Source: Pseudomonas sp. GM79 (GTDB lineage Bacteria; Pseudomonadota; Gammaproteobacteria; Pseudomonadales; Pseudomonadaceae). Taken from it: a stretch of DNA of 64,000 bases. The notes under the pieces were generated by a model. The model did no database searches. It had not been told where the DNA came from and saw only the letters and a program-made list of their open reading frames with translations. Positions 55,312 through 63,405 of this stretch are shown piece after piece; position 1 is the first letter of the stretch; each line of letters starts with the position of its first letter. The DNA lies in the NCBI RefSeq assembly GCF_000282495.1, contig NZ_AKJE01000031.1:1-64000 (forward strand). The letters run 5' to 3'. The translations under genes were made by a program, and so were the position numbers.

Positions 55312-56796
55312 TCAGTACTTGATCCAGGTGGTTTTAAGTGCTGAATACTTTTCGAAAGCGTGCAGTGAGTTGTCGCGTCCGTTACCGGATTGCTTCACTC
55401 CACCAAATGGCACTAGAGGAGAAATCATGTCGACCGTGTTCACCGTTACGGTGCCGGCTTTGAGTGCTTCGGCAACGCGGTGGGCACGGGAGAGGTTGGA
55501 CGTGAATACAGAAGCCATCAGCCCATAGATCGAGTCATTGGCAATGGCTACAGCTTCTTCTTCAGTTTTGAATTTCATGATGCTGAGGACAGGGCCAAAG
55601 ATTTCTTCCCGTGCGACCTGCATTTCGTTTGTGACGTTGGTGAAGATGGTTGGGCGGATGAAGTTTTCGCTGTCGTTGATGCAAACCAGCTCACCGCCAT
55701 AGGCGAGCGTCGCTTCTTTCTTTCCTTGCTCAACGAATTTCATGACGCGCTGGGTGTGCAGTGTTTCTACCATTGAACCCATGAGTGCTTCTGGTGAAAG
55801 AGGATCAGCTGGTTCGTAGGCTTCGGCGTATTTCACAACCTTGCTAACGAACTCGTCGTGGATGCTTTCTTCAACGAGCAGGCGAGTCGGGGAAGAACAG
55901 ACCTCACCTTGATTGTAGAAAACTCGAGCGGCCAGCTCTGCTGCCAGATCGAGGTTCTCGGTGTCTGCGAAAACGATGTTTGGACTTTTGCCACCGCACT
56001 CCAACCACACCAGCTTCATGTTGGATTCGGCGGAGTAACGGAGGAAATATTTACCGACTTCAGTTGAGCCTGTGAAAGCCAGGCAGGCGATGTCCATGTG
56101 CAGGCCGAGTGGGGCACCGACAGTTTCACCGTAGCCGGTCACGACGTTGAACACACCATCCGGAATACCAGCTTCCTTCATCAGTGCAGCGAGCTTGATA
56201 GCGGTGAGTGGCGATTGTTCAGCGGGTTTAAGCACAACAGAGTTGCCCATCGCCAGCGCAGGAACGCATTTCCAGATGGCCATATCCAGCGGGAAGTTCC
56301 ACGGCACCACGCAAGCGACGACACCCAGCGCTTCCCGCCGGATAAGCGCCAGGTCACCTTGGCCAGTCGGCGCAACTTCGTCGTAAAGCTTGTCGACGGC
56401 TTCGGCGATCCATTGGACATACGCCACCAGTTCCGGCATTTCGTAGCTATAGGAAACCTCAACAGGTTTACCCATATCCATGGACTCGAGAAGTGATAGC
56501 TCCTCCATGTTGTCCTTCAGGAGCGATGCCAATTTCAACAGAACGTTTTTTCGCTCGGTAGGGGAGCGCTTTGCCCAGACGCCGCTTTCGAAGCGCTCTT
56601 TGGCGACCTGTACGGCCAGATTCACATCGGCTTGGTCGCAGTCGGCAATTTTCGCGATTACTTTTCCGGTCGCTGGATTAACGCAGTCGAAGGTTCTCCC
56701 AGAGACCGAATCGACGTATTCGCCATCAATGAAAGCTCTACCTTCTGGGCTCAAGCCTGCACTCTTGACCTGCCAATACTCACGAGTACGAATCAT
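55312..56796 (-). CDS. Aldehyde dehydrogenase, KauB/PuuC-like
   Basis: A 494-residue dehydrogenase. LIRREALGVVACVVPWNFP, the catalytic Glu in LVWLECGGKSPN and the catalytic Cys in FYNQGEVCSSPTR are typical of the PuuC/KauB group (4-guanidinobutyraldehyde or gamma-glutamyl-aminobutyraldehyde dehydrogenase). The C-terminus VPFGGVKQSGNGRDNSLHAFEKY is standard. As first gene of the operon it lies 102 bp after the palindromic operator. With GbuA it would make 4-guanidinobutyrate from the guanidinoaldehyde. Confidence 0.92.
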   Translation of the reverse strand: MIRTREYWQVKSAGLSPEGRAFIDGEYVDSVSGRTFDCVNPATGKVIAKIADCDQADVNLAVQVAKERFESGVWAKRSPTERKNVLLKLASLLKDNMEELSLLESMDMGKPVEVSYSYEMPELVAYVQWIAEAVDKLYDEVAPTGQGDLALIRREALGVVACVVPWNFPLDMAIWKCVPALAMGNSVVLKPAEQSPLTAIKLAALMKEAGIPDGVFNVVTGYGETVGAPLGLHMDIACLAFTGSTEVGKYFLRYSAESNMKLVWLECGGKSPNIVFADTENLDLAAELAARVFYNQGEVCSSPTRLLVEESIHDEFVSKVVKYAEAYEPADPLSPEALMGSMVETLHTQRVMKFVEQGKKEATLAYGGELVCINDSENFIRPTIFTNVTNEMQVAREEIFGPVLSIMKFKTEEEAVAIANDSIYGLMASVFTSNLSRAHRVAEALKAGTVTVNTVDMISPLVPFGGVKQSGNGRDNSLHAFEKYSALKTTWIKY

Positions 56797-56897
56797 TGAA
56801 TTTCAACCTCCAGGTACATTTTTGTAGGTGTCCTAGAGGTAGATCGGTGGCCGCGTGGAGCTTTGCCGAAATCCTGTAGGACGTTTTGAATCTTTAT

Positions 56898-56914
56898 AGC
56901 ACGACAGTTGTGTT
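56898..56914. promoter_or_regulatory. 17-bp operator of the P450/guanidino operon
   Basis: AGCACGACAGTTGTGTT, a near-perfect palindrome followed by an A-run, 102 bp before the first gene. It pairs with the site at 35941-35957, which has AACACAACAGTCGTGTT. Shared operators at matching distances imply one regulator. Candidate: the TetR protein at 39397. Confidence 0.7.
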
Positions 56915-56966
56915 AAAAAAAGACCGTTGGTCTTTCTCATTCATTGAAAGGAGAGGGCAAGGATCC

Positions 56967-59099
56967 CTAAACCTTGAAATGATCCATCAAAACCTGCTGC
57001 TGGCTGGCGAGGTCGTTCAGGGTGCTGCTGATTTGGGAAGATTCGTCAGCTTGTGTCTTCAGGGACTCTGTGACCCCCCGCACGCCCGCGATATTGCGAT
57101 TGATTTCTTCGGCCACGGAGCTTTGCTCCTCGGCTGCAGTAGCGATTTGAAGGTTCATGTCGTTAATAACGCGCACAGCAGCGCCAATGCGTTGAAGGGC
57201 TTCCACGGCAGAGCCGACCTGCTCAACGCTATCCTGGGCCTGTCTGTGATTACCCCCGATAGCACCCACGACATTTCGAGTGCCTTGCTGCAGTCCCTCA
57301 ATCACCAACCGGATCTCTTCGACCGACTCTTGAGTTCTTCTGGCGAGATTTCTGACTTCATCTGCGACAACGGCGAAGCCACGGCCAGCATCTCCTGCTC
57401 GGGCTGCTTCAATTGCGGCGTTCAATGCCAGAAGGTTGGTCTGTTCGGCGATGGACTTAATCACGTCTAAAACCGAACCTATTTGGTCGCTGTTGACGGC
57501 CAGCGTCTTCACTTGGCCCATCATTGCGTCCATCTCTTGAGCCAGCATTCCAATTTTCTTTGTCGTAGCATCAATTACTACGAGACCTTCGCTCGTTGCA
57601 TCATCTGCATTCTTGGCTGCGGTGGCTGCTTGAGCGGCGCTTTTGGCTACGTCCTGGGCTGTGGCGCTCATTTCATGTGAGGCTGTGGCGACTTGCTCAA
57701 TTTCGCGGTATTGCTGAAACATCCCTGCACTTGCTTCTTGGGCGATTTTCGAAGAGCGATCTGCAGTGTCCCTCGCTTGATGAACTGACTGCTTCACCTC
57801 GGCGATGATTGGCTGAAGCTTGTCGAGGAACGTGTTAAACCATGATGCAAGCTCCCCCAACTCATCCCGTGCACGGTGATTGAGCCTTCGCGTTAGGTCA
57901 CCTTCACCGGTCGCAATGTCTTTCAGCATTGTTGATACCGAGACTATTGGCCTGGTAATACCCCTTGCAGCGAACCATAAAACGATTAGGCCTAAGAGCG
58001 TTGCGCCTATCCCGATCAAAAAGTTTTGCCGACTGGTTTGACTGGCTTGAGTATCCAGCTCGCTCTCTAGTTTTTTTGCGGGTTCAAAAAGTACAGATTC
58101 TGGAGTGTCGAGTAGGATCATCCAGGCAGGCGTTTCGGGAATAGGGGAAAAATTTTTCATGACACGTAGCTTGTCATGCGTGCGAATTACTGAGCCCTTT
58201 GGAGAATTTAAGCCTTCACGTATTTGTGAGGCGTCGGGGCCGTAGACTGCATCCAATTGGTTACCCAACTGATTTTCGTCACCGCTGTGAGCCGCTAGTA
58301 ATCCAGCTGGGCTGATAATGCTGACATTGCTAGCGCCATCATAAAGGCTTTCGCTACTGATCTTTGCGAGGCTTTGTAACTGCTGCAGACTTATATCCAT
58401 TCCAAATACAGCGATCACCTTCTCATTCTCAATCAATGGGAAGGTGATTGATGTTATCAGGTTTGAGTTCGAGCCGAGCTCTTCCTTGTAGGGGTTTAGA
58501 ATGCAGGGTTTCATCGTTGTCTTGGGGCAGGTGAACCAAGAGTTGAATGGCGTGCCATCTAGCATTGGTGACGTATCGCTTATCATCTTCTCGGTGACGG
58601 TAAGCGCATTAATCGCGCCTTCCTTTCTAATCCAGTAGCTGGCGAACCTTCCGCTATCTGTGCTGCCAAGGTCGGTTCTGCCTACAAATTTCTTGTCCTG
58701 ACCGTCTAGGGCATCGTTATTGAAAACAACATAGAGACTTAAAATGTTGGGGTTTGTCGCCAGTGCAAGCTTTATCTGTTGGTTCAACGAATCTCGGGAT
58801 TGTTCGGTAGTAATGGCGAAATGATTTCCCAGTTCTCGCTGTTTTTTGATCTGCTCTGCGACACCAGAACCGTATAAGTACGACCGGATAAAATAGGCTT
58901 GTATTTTTAAGGCCTGTATCTCGCCGTTAGATTGCATTCTACTGATGGCCGCATCGTCTATCATATTGAGGGTTTTTGTTTTTATATAATTAATATTTGA
59001 TTTCGATTGGGAGGCTGTGCTCCCTAGCAATACGGCTACGACGCTGAGCAAGCAAATTCCGGCCAGTATCGTAATTTTATTTTTTATTGTTATTTGCAC
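56967..59099 (-). CDS. Methyl-accepting chemotaxis protein with a large periplasmic Cache-type sensor
   Basis: A 710-residue chemoreceptor. TM1 is at about 8-30, then about 300 periplasmic residues of dCache type (SLYVVFNNDALDGQDKKFVG, FASYWIRKEG, PFNSWFTCPKTTMKPC) with two Cys, TM2 at about 350-372, HAMP, and the methylation/signalling hairpin with the tip [19 protein letters not shown]. No CheR pentapeptide. Pseudomonas dCache receptors often sense amino acids or amines. It lies on the same strand just before the P450/guanidino operon and may report its substrate. No gene in 59100-59256. Confidence 0.92.
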   Translation of the reverse strand: MQITIKNKITILAGICLLSVVAVLLGSTASQSKSNINYIKTKTLNMIDDAAISRMQSNGEIQALKIQAYFIRSYLYGSGVAEQIKKQRELGNHFAITTEQSRDSLNQQIKLALATNPNILSLYVVFNNDALDGQDKKFVGRTDLGSTDSGRFASYWIRKEGAINALTVTEKMISDTSPMLDGTPFNSWFTCPKTTMKPCILNPYKEELGSNSNLITSITFPLIENEKVIAVFGMDISLQQLQSLAKISSESLYDGASNVSIISPAGLLAAHSGDENQLGNQLDAVYGPDASQIREGLNSPKGSVIRTHDKLRVMKNFSPIPETPAWMILLDTPESVLFEPAKKLESELDTQASQTSRQNFLIGIGATLLGLIVLWFAARGITRPIVSVSTMLKDIATGEGDLTRRLNHRARDELGELASWFNTFLDKLQPIIAEVKQSVHQARDTADRSSKIAQEASAGMFQQYREIEQVATASHEMSATAQDVAKSAAQAATAAKNADDATSEGLVVIDATTKKIGMLAQEMDAMMGQVKTLAVNSDQIGSVLDVIKSIAEQTNLLALNAAIEAARAGDAGRGFAVVADEVRNLARRTQESVEEIRLVIEGLQQGTRNVVGAIGGNHRQAQDSVEQVGSAVEALQRIGAAVRVINDMNLQIATAAEEQSSVAEEINRNIAGVRGVTESLKTQADESSQISSTLNDLASQQQVLMDHFKV

Positions 59100-59256
59100 G
59101 TGGATACCCTTTGAATGTTTCTATGTCTGTTACTGGTTGACGGAGTGGGTGAGAGCAATTGACTGATATTGAAGTATCTTTACGTGGGCAGAAATGCCTC
59201 AAACGGCCAAAAAAATACCGCTGCGGCCAATTTTACTAAAGACTCAATTTTTTTGC

Positions 59257-59285
59257 TTCTTATGCTCGAATAAGCATGCTAAGAA
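59257..59285. repeat. Imperfect hairpin upstream of the chemoreceptor
   Basis: TTCTTATGCT...AGCATGCTAAGAA with a CGAATA loop. ATAAGCATGCTAA also recurs at 59777-59789. Possible operator or transcript hairpin, about 160 bp before the receptor start. The remaining 59286-59733 has no supported gene. Confidence 0.35.
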
Positions 59286-59733
59286 AGGGCTTTGAGGACT
59301 GAGTGTTGGTGGGCGTTATGACTTCCTTTATAGCTTTCATGCTCAAGTGGCTGGACACCCAAATTTCTGCAGCTTCCAAGTTGGATGACTCATCCGATGA
59401 GCAAGATTGCATAAACCACTACGTTAGATTTTTTATATTCCCAAGATAACTCCGCGCAATCATATATTTTAGTGCTCGCCTCTGCCGAGATACCGGTTTG
59501 TGAACCCGGCGCGCTGTAGGTGAGTCTATGCAGGGGATTGAAGTCGCCAAACATCCCACAAGCCTGGCTGATGTGGGCATCACAAATCGCAGCGGGAGGC
59601 GACCTTCCTTGGTTTTCCTCGCTCAAATGCCCCATCGGTATGCCAATGTGGCATCTGAGTAACATTCCCTTTGAAAGTGCGATTCAAATTTCTGTAGGAC
59701 TTGTGTTCAGCTTATTTAATGTTTCCAATAGGG

Positions 59734-59820
59734 CTATTCCCTCCAGTTCACTCCATGAATGAGAAAACCCGTCACGATAAGCATGCTAACAATGGTGTAA
59801 CCGATCCATTCGTTTTCCAC
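59734..59820 (-). CDS. Very small putative membrane protein
   Basis: A 28-residue frame on the minus strand starting at GTG 59820 with GGAG six bases before it. The product has a short charged N-terminus and tail around a hydrophobic core of about 15 residues (YTIVSMLIVTGFLI), so a single membrane helix. It is 70 bp downstream of the SMR exporter on the same strand. Small hydrophobic proteins of this sort accompany many transporters, but with so few residues chance is possible. Confidence 0.4.
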   Translation of the reverse strand: MENEWIGYTIVSMLIVTGFLIHGVNWRE

Positions 59821-59890
59821 GAAAGCTCCATTTGTAATAAATATGGTTTAAAAACTCTAAGCCTGTAGTGATCACGTACCTATATCATTT

Positions 59891-60211
59891 TTAATGCCCT
59901 GAAGTCAGCTTCAACCCTGCGATGCAAGCAATGAGACCTAGAATAAAAAGTACACGCGTTATCGTGGATGGCTCCTGAAACCATATCATTCCTATTACGA
60001 CAGTCCCCAATGCACCAATTCCTGTCCAGATAGCGTAAGCGGTACCTAATGGGATATTGCGAGTCGCCAGTTCGAGGAAATACATGCTCAAGGCAATACA
60101 AACTATGAATGCTGACGTCCATGGAATATTTTTGAAACCATCCGTGTAGCGCATGCACGTCGTAAATCCGACTTCAAACAAACCGCCAATAATTAGATAG
60201 ATCCAAGCCAT
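59891..60211 (-). CDS. SMR-family guanidinium exporter (Gdx/SugE type)
   Basis: A 106-residue four-helix transporter. The Glu of LFEVGFTTC (E13 in TM1) is the substrate-binding glutamate, and GTAYAIWTGIGALGTVVIG (near residue 60-75) is the Gdx/SugE signature; members of this clade export guanidinium, while EmrE-clade members export drugs. The second ATG of the reading frame is used because AAAGGGG precedes it. It follows the Ndh-2-type gene by 11 bp in one operon. A guanidinium exporter beside a ureohydrolase operon fits detoxification of guanidine. Confidence 0.88.
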   Translation of the reverse strand: MAWIYLIIGGLFEVGFTTCMRYTDGFKNIPWTSAFIVCIALSMYFLELATRNIPLGTAYAIWTGIGALGTVVIGMIWFQEPSTITRVLFILGLIACIAGLKLTSGH

Positions 60212-60222
60212 CACATGCCCCT

Positions 60223-61527
60223 TTAACTTTTCGATTCCGTTGCATAGTCGTAATCAACGTTGCTCGGAGGGTTTTTCTTTCGTTGAACACCTGTTAGAAG
60301 CCTTGCAGAGCGACCACGAGTGAACCAGGCCCATGACCAGTTCAAATACACGGAAGTGCGGCTGCGGAAATCAATCAGGAGCAAGAGATGAACGAGTGAC
60401 CAGGCTAACCAGCCGGTGAAGCCCTTCAGGCGAATCTTTCCAAAGTCGGCAACCGCGTGGGATCGACCAATGACTGCCATCGTTCCCCAATTGCGATACT
60501 TGAACGGAGAAACTCTGGGTTTACCTTGTATACGGGCAAGGATCGCCTTGGCAACATATGCACCTTGCTGTTTGGCAACTGGGGCAATCCCTGGAAGTGG
60601 TCGATTTAGACCTGCTTGGTAGCAGGCGACGTCACCTATTGCGAAGATTTCTGGATTGCCCGGCACCGAGCAATCGTCATTCACGATGATCGCCTTATTG
60701 CGAGCAGCCTTAGCACCAATCCAGGTTGCTGCCGGTCGGGCTTGGGTGCCGGCGCACCATATGACGCTATTGCTCGCGATCCAGGTGTTACCCAACATGA
60801 TCCCGGAGTCCGTAATTGTCTTCACTGGCCTGCCCAGGTGTACTTCTACGCCTAACGTTCTTAACGCTTGAACGGCGTATGACGACAGTCCCTCAGGAAA
60901 AGCCGACAGAGCTGTACTGCCAGCCTCAACCAGAAGGATTCTCAGATGCTTGGTGTCAATGCTTTTGAAGTCACGTGTAAGGGCAGTCTTAGCGAGCTCC
61001 GCGACAGCTCCGGCCATCTCCACGCCTGTTGGGCCCGCTCCCACCACAATAAACGTTAGTAAATTCTGAATTCGAGCGACGTCTTTGCTGCGTTCGGCTT
61101 GTTCAAAATTACTGAGAAGCTTCTCGCGTATCGTCAATGCGTCCTCTAATGATTTGAGAACTGGAGCATGCAGGGCCCATTCATCATTTCCAAAGAAACT
61201 GTAATCAGCACCCGTCGCCAGTATCAGATAATCGTATGGCAGATCATCATTGGTTTTAGTCAGTAGGCGCTTTTTACTCACGTCCACACCGATCACTTCT
61301 GCCATGACGATGCGAAGGTTCTGAGCTCTGATTATTGTGCGGGTCGCAGTCGCTATGTCTGCTGGAGACAGCATCGCTGTGGCTACTTGGTAGAGCAGAG
61401 GTTGGAAAAGATGGTGATTACTCCTATCCACCAAAGTGACTTCGCAGGCTTTTCCAGCCAGTGCTTTGGCTGCGGCGAGTCCGCCGAAGCCTGTGCCCAC
61501 GATTACGATTCGCTTGGAAGTGCTCAT
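60223..61527 (-). CDS. Type II NADH dehydrogenase (Ndh-2)
   Basis: A 434-residue FAD flavoprotein of the inner-membrane surface. FAD is bound at IVIVGTGFGGLAAAKALAGK and NADH at FIVVGAGPTGVEMAGAVAELA; FAIGDVACYQ is the second FAD motif. The C-terminal hydrophobic/amphipathic segment GWLAWSLVHLLLLIDFRSR anchors the protein to the membrane. It transfers electrons from NADH to quinone without proton pumping. The ATG at 61527 is used because GGAG precedes it; the open frame from 61560 lacks family similarity. First gene of a two-gene unit with the guanidinium exporter. Confidence 0.9.
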   Translation of the reverse strand: MSTSKRIVIVGTGFGGLAAAKALAGKACEVTLVDRSNHHLFQPLLYQVATAMLSPADIATATRTIIRAQNLRIVMAEVIGVDVSKKRLLTKTNDDLPYDYLILATGADYSFFGNDEWALHAPVLKSLEDALTIREKLLSNFEQAERSKDVARIQNLLTFIVVGAGPTGVEMAGAVAELAKTALTRDFKSIDTKHLRILLVEAGSTALSAFPEGLSSYAVQALRTLGVEVHLGRPVKTITDSGIMLGNTWIASNSVIWCAGTQARPAATWIGAKAARNKAIIVNDDCSVPGNPEIFAIGDVACYQAGLNRPLPGIAPVAKQQGAYVAKAILARIQGKPRVSPFKYRNWGTMAVIGRSHAVADFGKIRLKGFTGWLAWSLVHLLLLIDFRSRTSVYLNWSWAWFTRGRSARLLTGVQRKKNPPSNVDYDYATESKS

Positions 61528-62170
61528 GAGTAGACTCCATTCACAGGAATACTCAGGCAAGAAGGCATTGCGTACATGTATATCTCCAAAAGCTAAACAC
61601 TCACCTTTCTCATAGTCAGTTATGACGCTGTAGAATTGTTTTTTGTATTTATTCTTTTGGTGATAGTTTTGTTTAAAGGGTAAAGCGTTAGATACTAAAA
61701 CTTGAAACTAACCTTTGTTTGGTTGATGTTGGTTGGAGCTGTATTGGTTTTCTGTATTCGTTGGTGCTGATCCTGCTTGAGAGGAGATCTTGCCTTCATG
61801 CGCCCCGGTCATCTATAGCGCAGGAGGCCAAAAATGTGCTGATTAGACCAGCGAGCAGATTTTGCATTATTTGACCGAGTATTCAGGCTAGATATAGACG
61901 TTGATGATTACAATTGCTTACATTTTGCTCGTGTGTTATGCCCTTGAAGAATCAATAGAAAAAAGCATTTTCCGTGTTTCAATATTGATTATAGTTCGCT
62001 GGCGTTTTCAACGATGCGCTAAAGCGAAACTCTGAGCAGCAACCGCTCGTCTAGCAATCAGATCAGCTTTGTGTGGCACATTGAGGTAGGGTTTACGTCA
62101 AGTTAGCCACGACTGATCTCGTCTACTGAGCCGTCTAGCATAAAATCGAACACTGCAGGTCGAGCGAAAG
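61528..62170. other. Gap, no gene
   Basis: About 0.6 kb, AT-rich at 61610-61700. It holds the Ndh-2/exporter promoter, which I cannot mark precisely. I looked for guanidine riboswitch signatures (ykkC aptamer elements) before the Ndh-2/exporter genes and saw none. Confidence 0.4.
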
Positions 62171-62452
62171 GTCACTTCTCAGGCTATCGGCGTATCCCCG
62201 ACATCATTGGTGCATAGGGCAAACATAGGGCGCTTCAGCACCGTTGAAAGCGACCGCTTGGTGGCATTGATTGCTGTCTTTGAGAAAGCCTAGATCCTGT
62301 TCGAGGATGACGTCACCGCTGCAACGGAATGGATGAGTTCGCCGGCTCGAGGGCTCGGTTCAAAGCGCCCGCTGGACATGTTGAGGGCGAGGGTAGAAAC
62401 GAGAGCTTTCGTCGATTTTATCGGTCGACTGGAGAGCGGGGTGCTCGTTTAA
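62171..62452 (+). pseudogene. MbcA/ParS/Xre-type antitoxin, amber-interrupted
   Basis: In one frame, QAIGVSPTSLVHRANIGRFS, then SDRLVALIAVFEKA, an in-frame TAG at 62291-62293, then ILFEDDVTAATEWMSS and RGLGSKRPLDMLRARVETR and FIGRLESGVLV to a TAA at 62450. This is the DUF2384 toxin-binding pattern (EsdRL...A.W...P...LG...PLDll......Rve.l..riE.GV). The frame has no start codon and the upstream stop at 62141 leaves no complete N-terminus. A RES-type toxin is not found next to it. A suppressed stop or sequencing error could restore it. Confidence 0.75.
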
Positions 62453-62711
62453 ATTTCGTCATGTGTCTCGTTCAGCGGTAGTACCTGACGTTGATTGTTG
62501 TAATCGTTCATTCGGGCAAGGCCCGGCTTGATGGTAGCGCTTTAGATTCATCACGGATCGCTGCTACAAGCGTAATCGACTCCTCATATGCCACCCCAGC
62601 TAGCGTCAAATCAGCCGGAGCCGGTGATTCAAAACCAGTTCGTGCAACTGAAACACTAACGAAACATTTCGGCCATATGATTCGCGTCACCGAAACCTAG
62701 GAGGGTTGGAG

Positions 62712-62927
62712 ATGAATCGGCCATCAAGAAGCATGCGCAAACTACTCGACGCCGTTGCCACCAACAATGAGGCAGCGGCGCTTGATGTGATGCGTGCTGC
62801 TGAGCAGCTCCAAGATGAGGTGCTGCGCCAACGGTTGCTCAACCTCATTCATCGGCTCAACCAGGACGCCAATGACTTGCGAATGGCGCGGGACGATATC
62901 CAAGGCGGAGCCATCAAGCTCGCGTGA
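62712..62927 (+). CDS. Small hypothetical protein
   Basis: A 71-residue, largely alpha-helical, hydrophilic protein (RKLLDAVATNNEAAALDVMRA, LINLIHRLNQ-type segment). GAGGGTTGGAG directly before the ATG is a good ribosome site, which supports a real gene. No family recognised. The upstream open frame 62491-62700 starts at TTG, has no known family and is not called. Confidence 0.55.
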   Translation: MNRPSRSMRKLLDAVATNNEAAALDVMRAAEQLQDEVLRQRLLNLIHRLNQDANDLRMARDDIQGGAIKLA

Positions 62928-63111
62928 TCCGCGTCCACCACTTTTAAGCTCGCTCGTCTAAGCCAAGCATTGGGTAGCGCGATGAGCGGCTTTATCTCAA
63001 TCCAGACGATGCTTCATCTCGACTCTACTTGAAGCACTAAGACCTCAGTTGAGCCTCGACTGATTTATCTTCTGGAGTGCCTAGCATCATTCACAGCGGT
63101 GGTCGAACAGA

Positions 63112-63321
63112 TCACTCGGGTGCCATGAGCACCGCAAGCGCCATGTTGATGAACTCCTCATTTGTTCTGATCGTGTCTAGCGCACCGCGCACGTTGCCTC
63201 CAATCTCACCCGATCCACGCTGCTCGACCCAAAGTGTGAGCTCCATGATGGCAGCCTCAAGGGCTTGCTGGTTTTCGTTAATCTTGAATAGCAGGGAAGG
63301 GAGCAGGTCTGAATTTGGCAT
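63112..63321 (-). CDS. Small hypothetical protein
   Basis: A 69-residue helical protein with FKINENQQALEAAIMELTLW and GALDTIRTNEEFINMALAVL segments. AAGGAGGAATCGCG before the ATG is an excellent ribosome site. I remember similar small proteins of unknown function in many Pseudomonas genomes, often near variable regions. 63322-63405 shows nothing. Confidence 0.65.
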   Translation of the reverse strand: MPNSDLLPSLLFKINENQQALEAAIMELTLWVEQRGSGEIGGNVRGALDTIRTNEEFINMALAVLMAPE

Positions 63322-63405
63322 CGCGATTCCTCCTTGAGTGAATTCACAGGATGCGTGCTGCCGATGACGCCCCGCCTAAGCAGCATGCAGAGTTATTTGG
63401 ACAAG

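Noticed and set aside
61528..62170. Guanidine riboswitch before the Ndh-2/exporter unit
   Set aside because: No ACGR-loop hairpin pair or ykkC-like conserved core could be recognised by eye; a covariance search would decide.
62491..62700. 69-codon frame starting at TTG downstream of the antitoxin remnant, considered as the missing toxin
   Set aside because: No RES-domain or other toxin pattern, and an equally long antisense frame exists.
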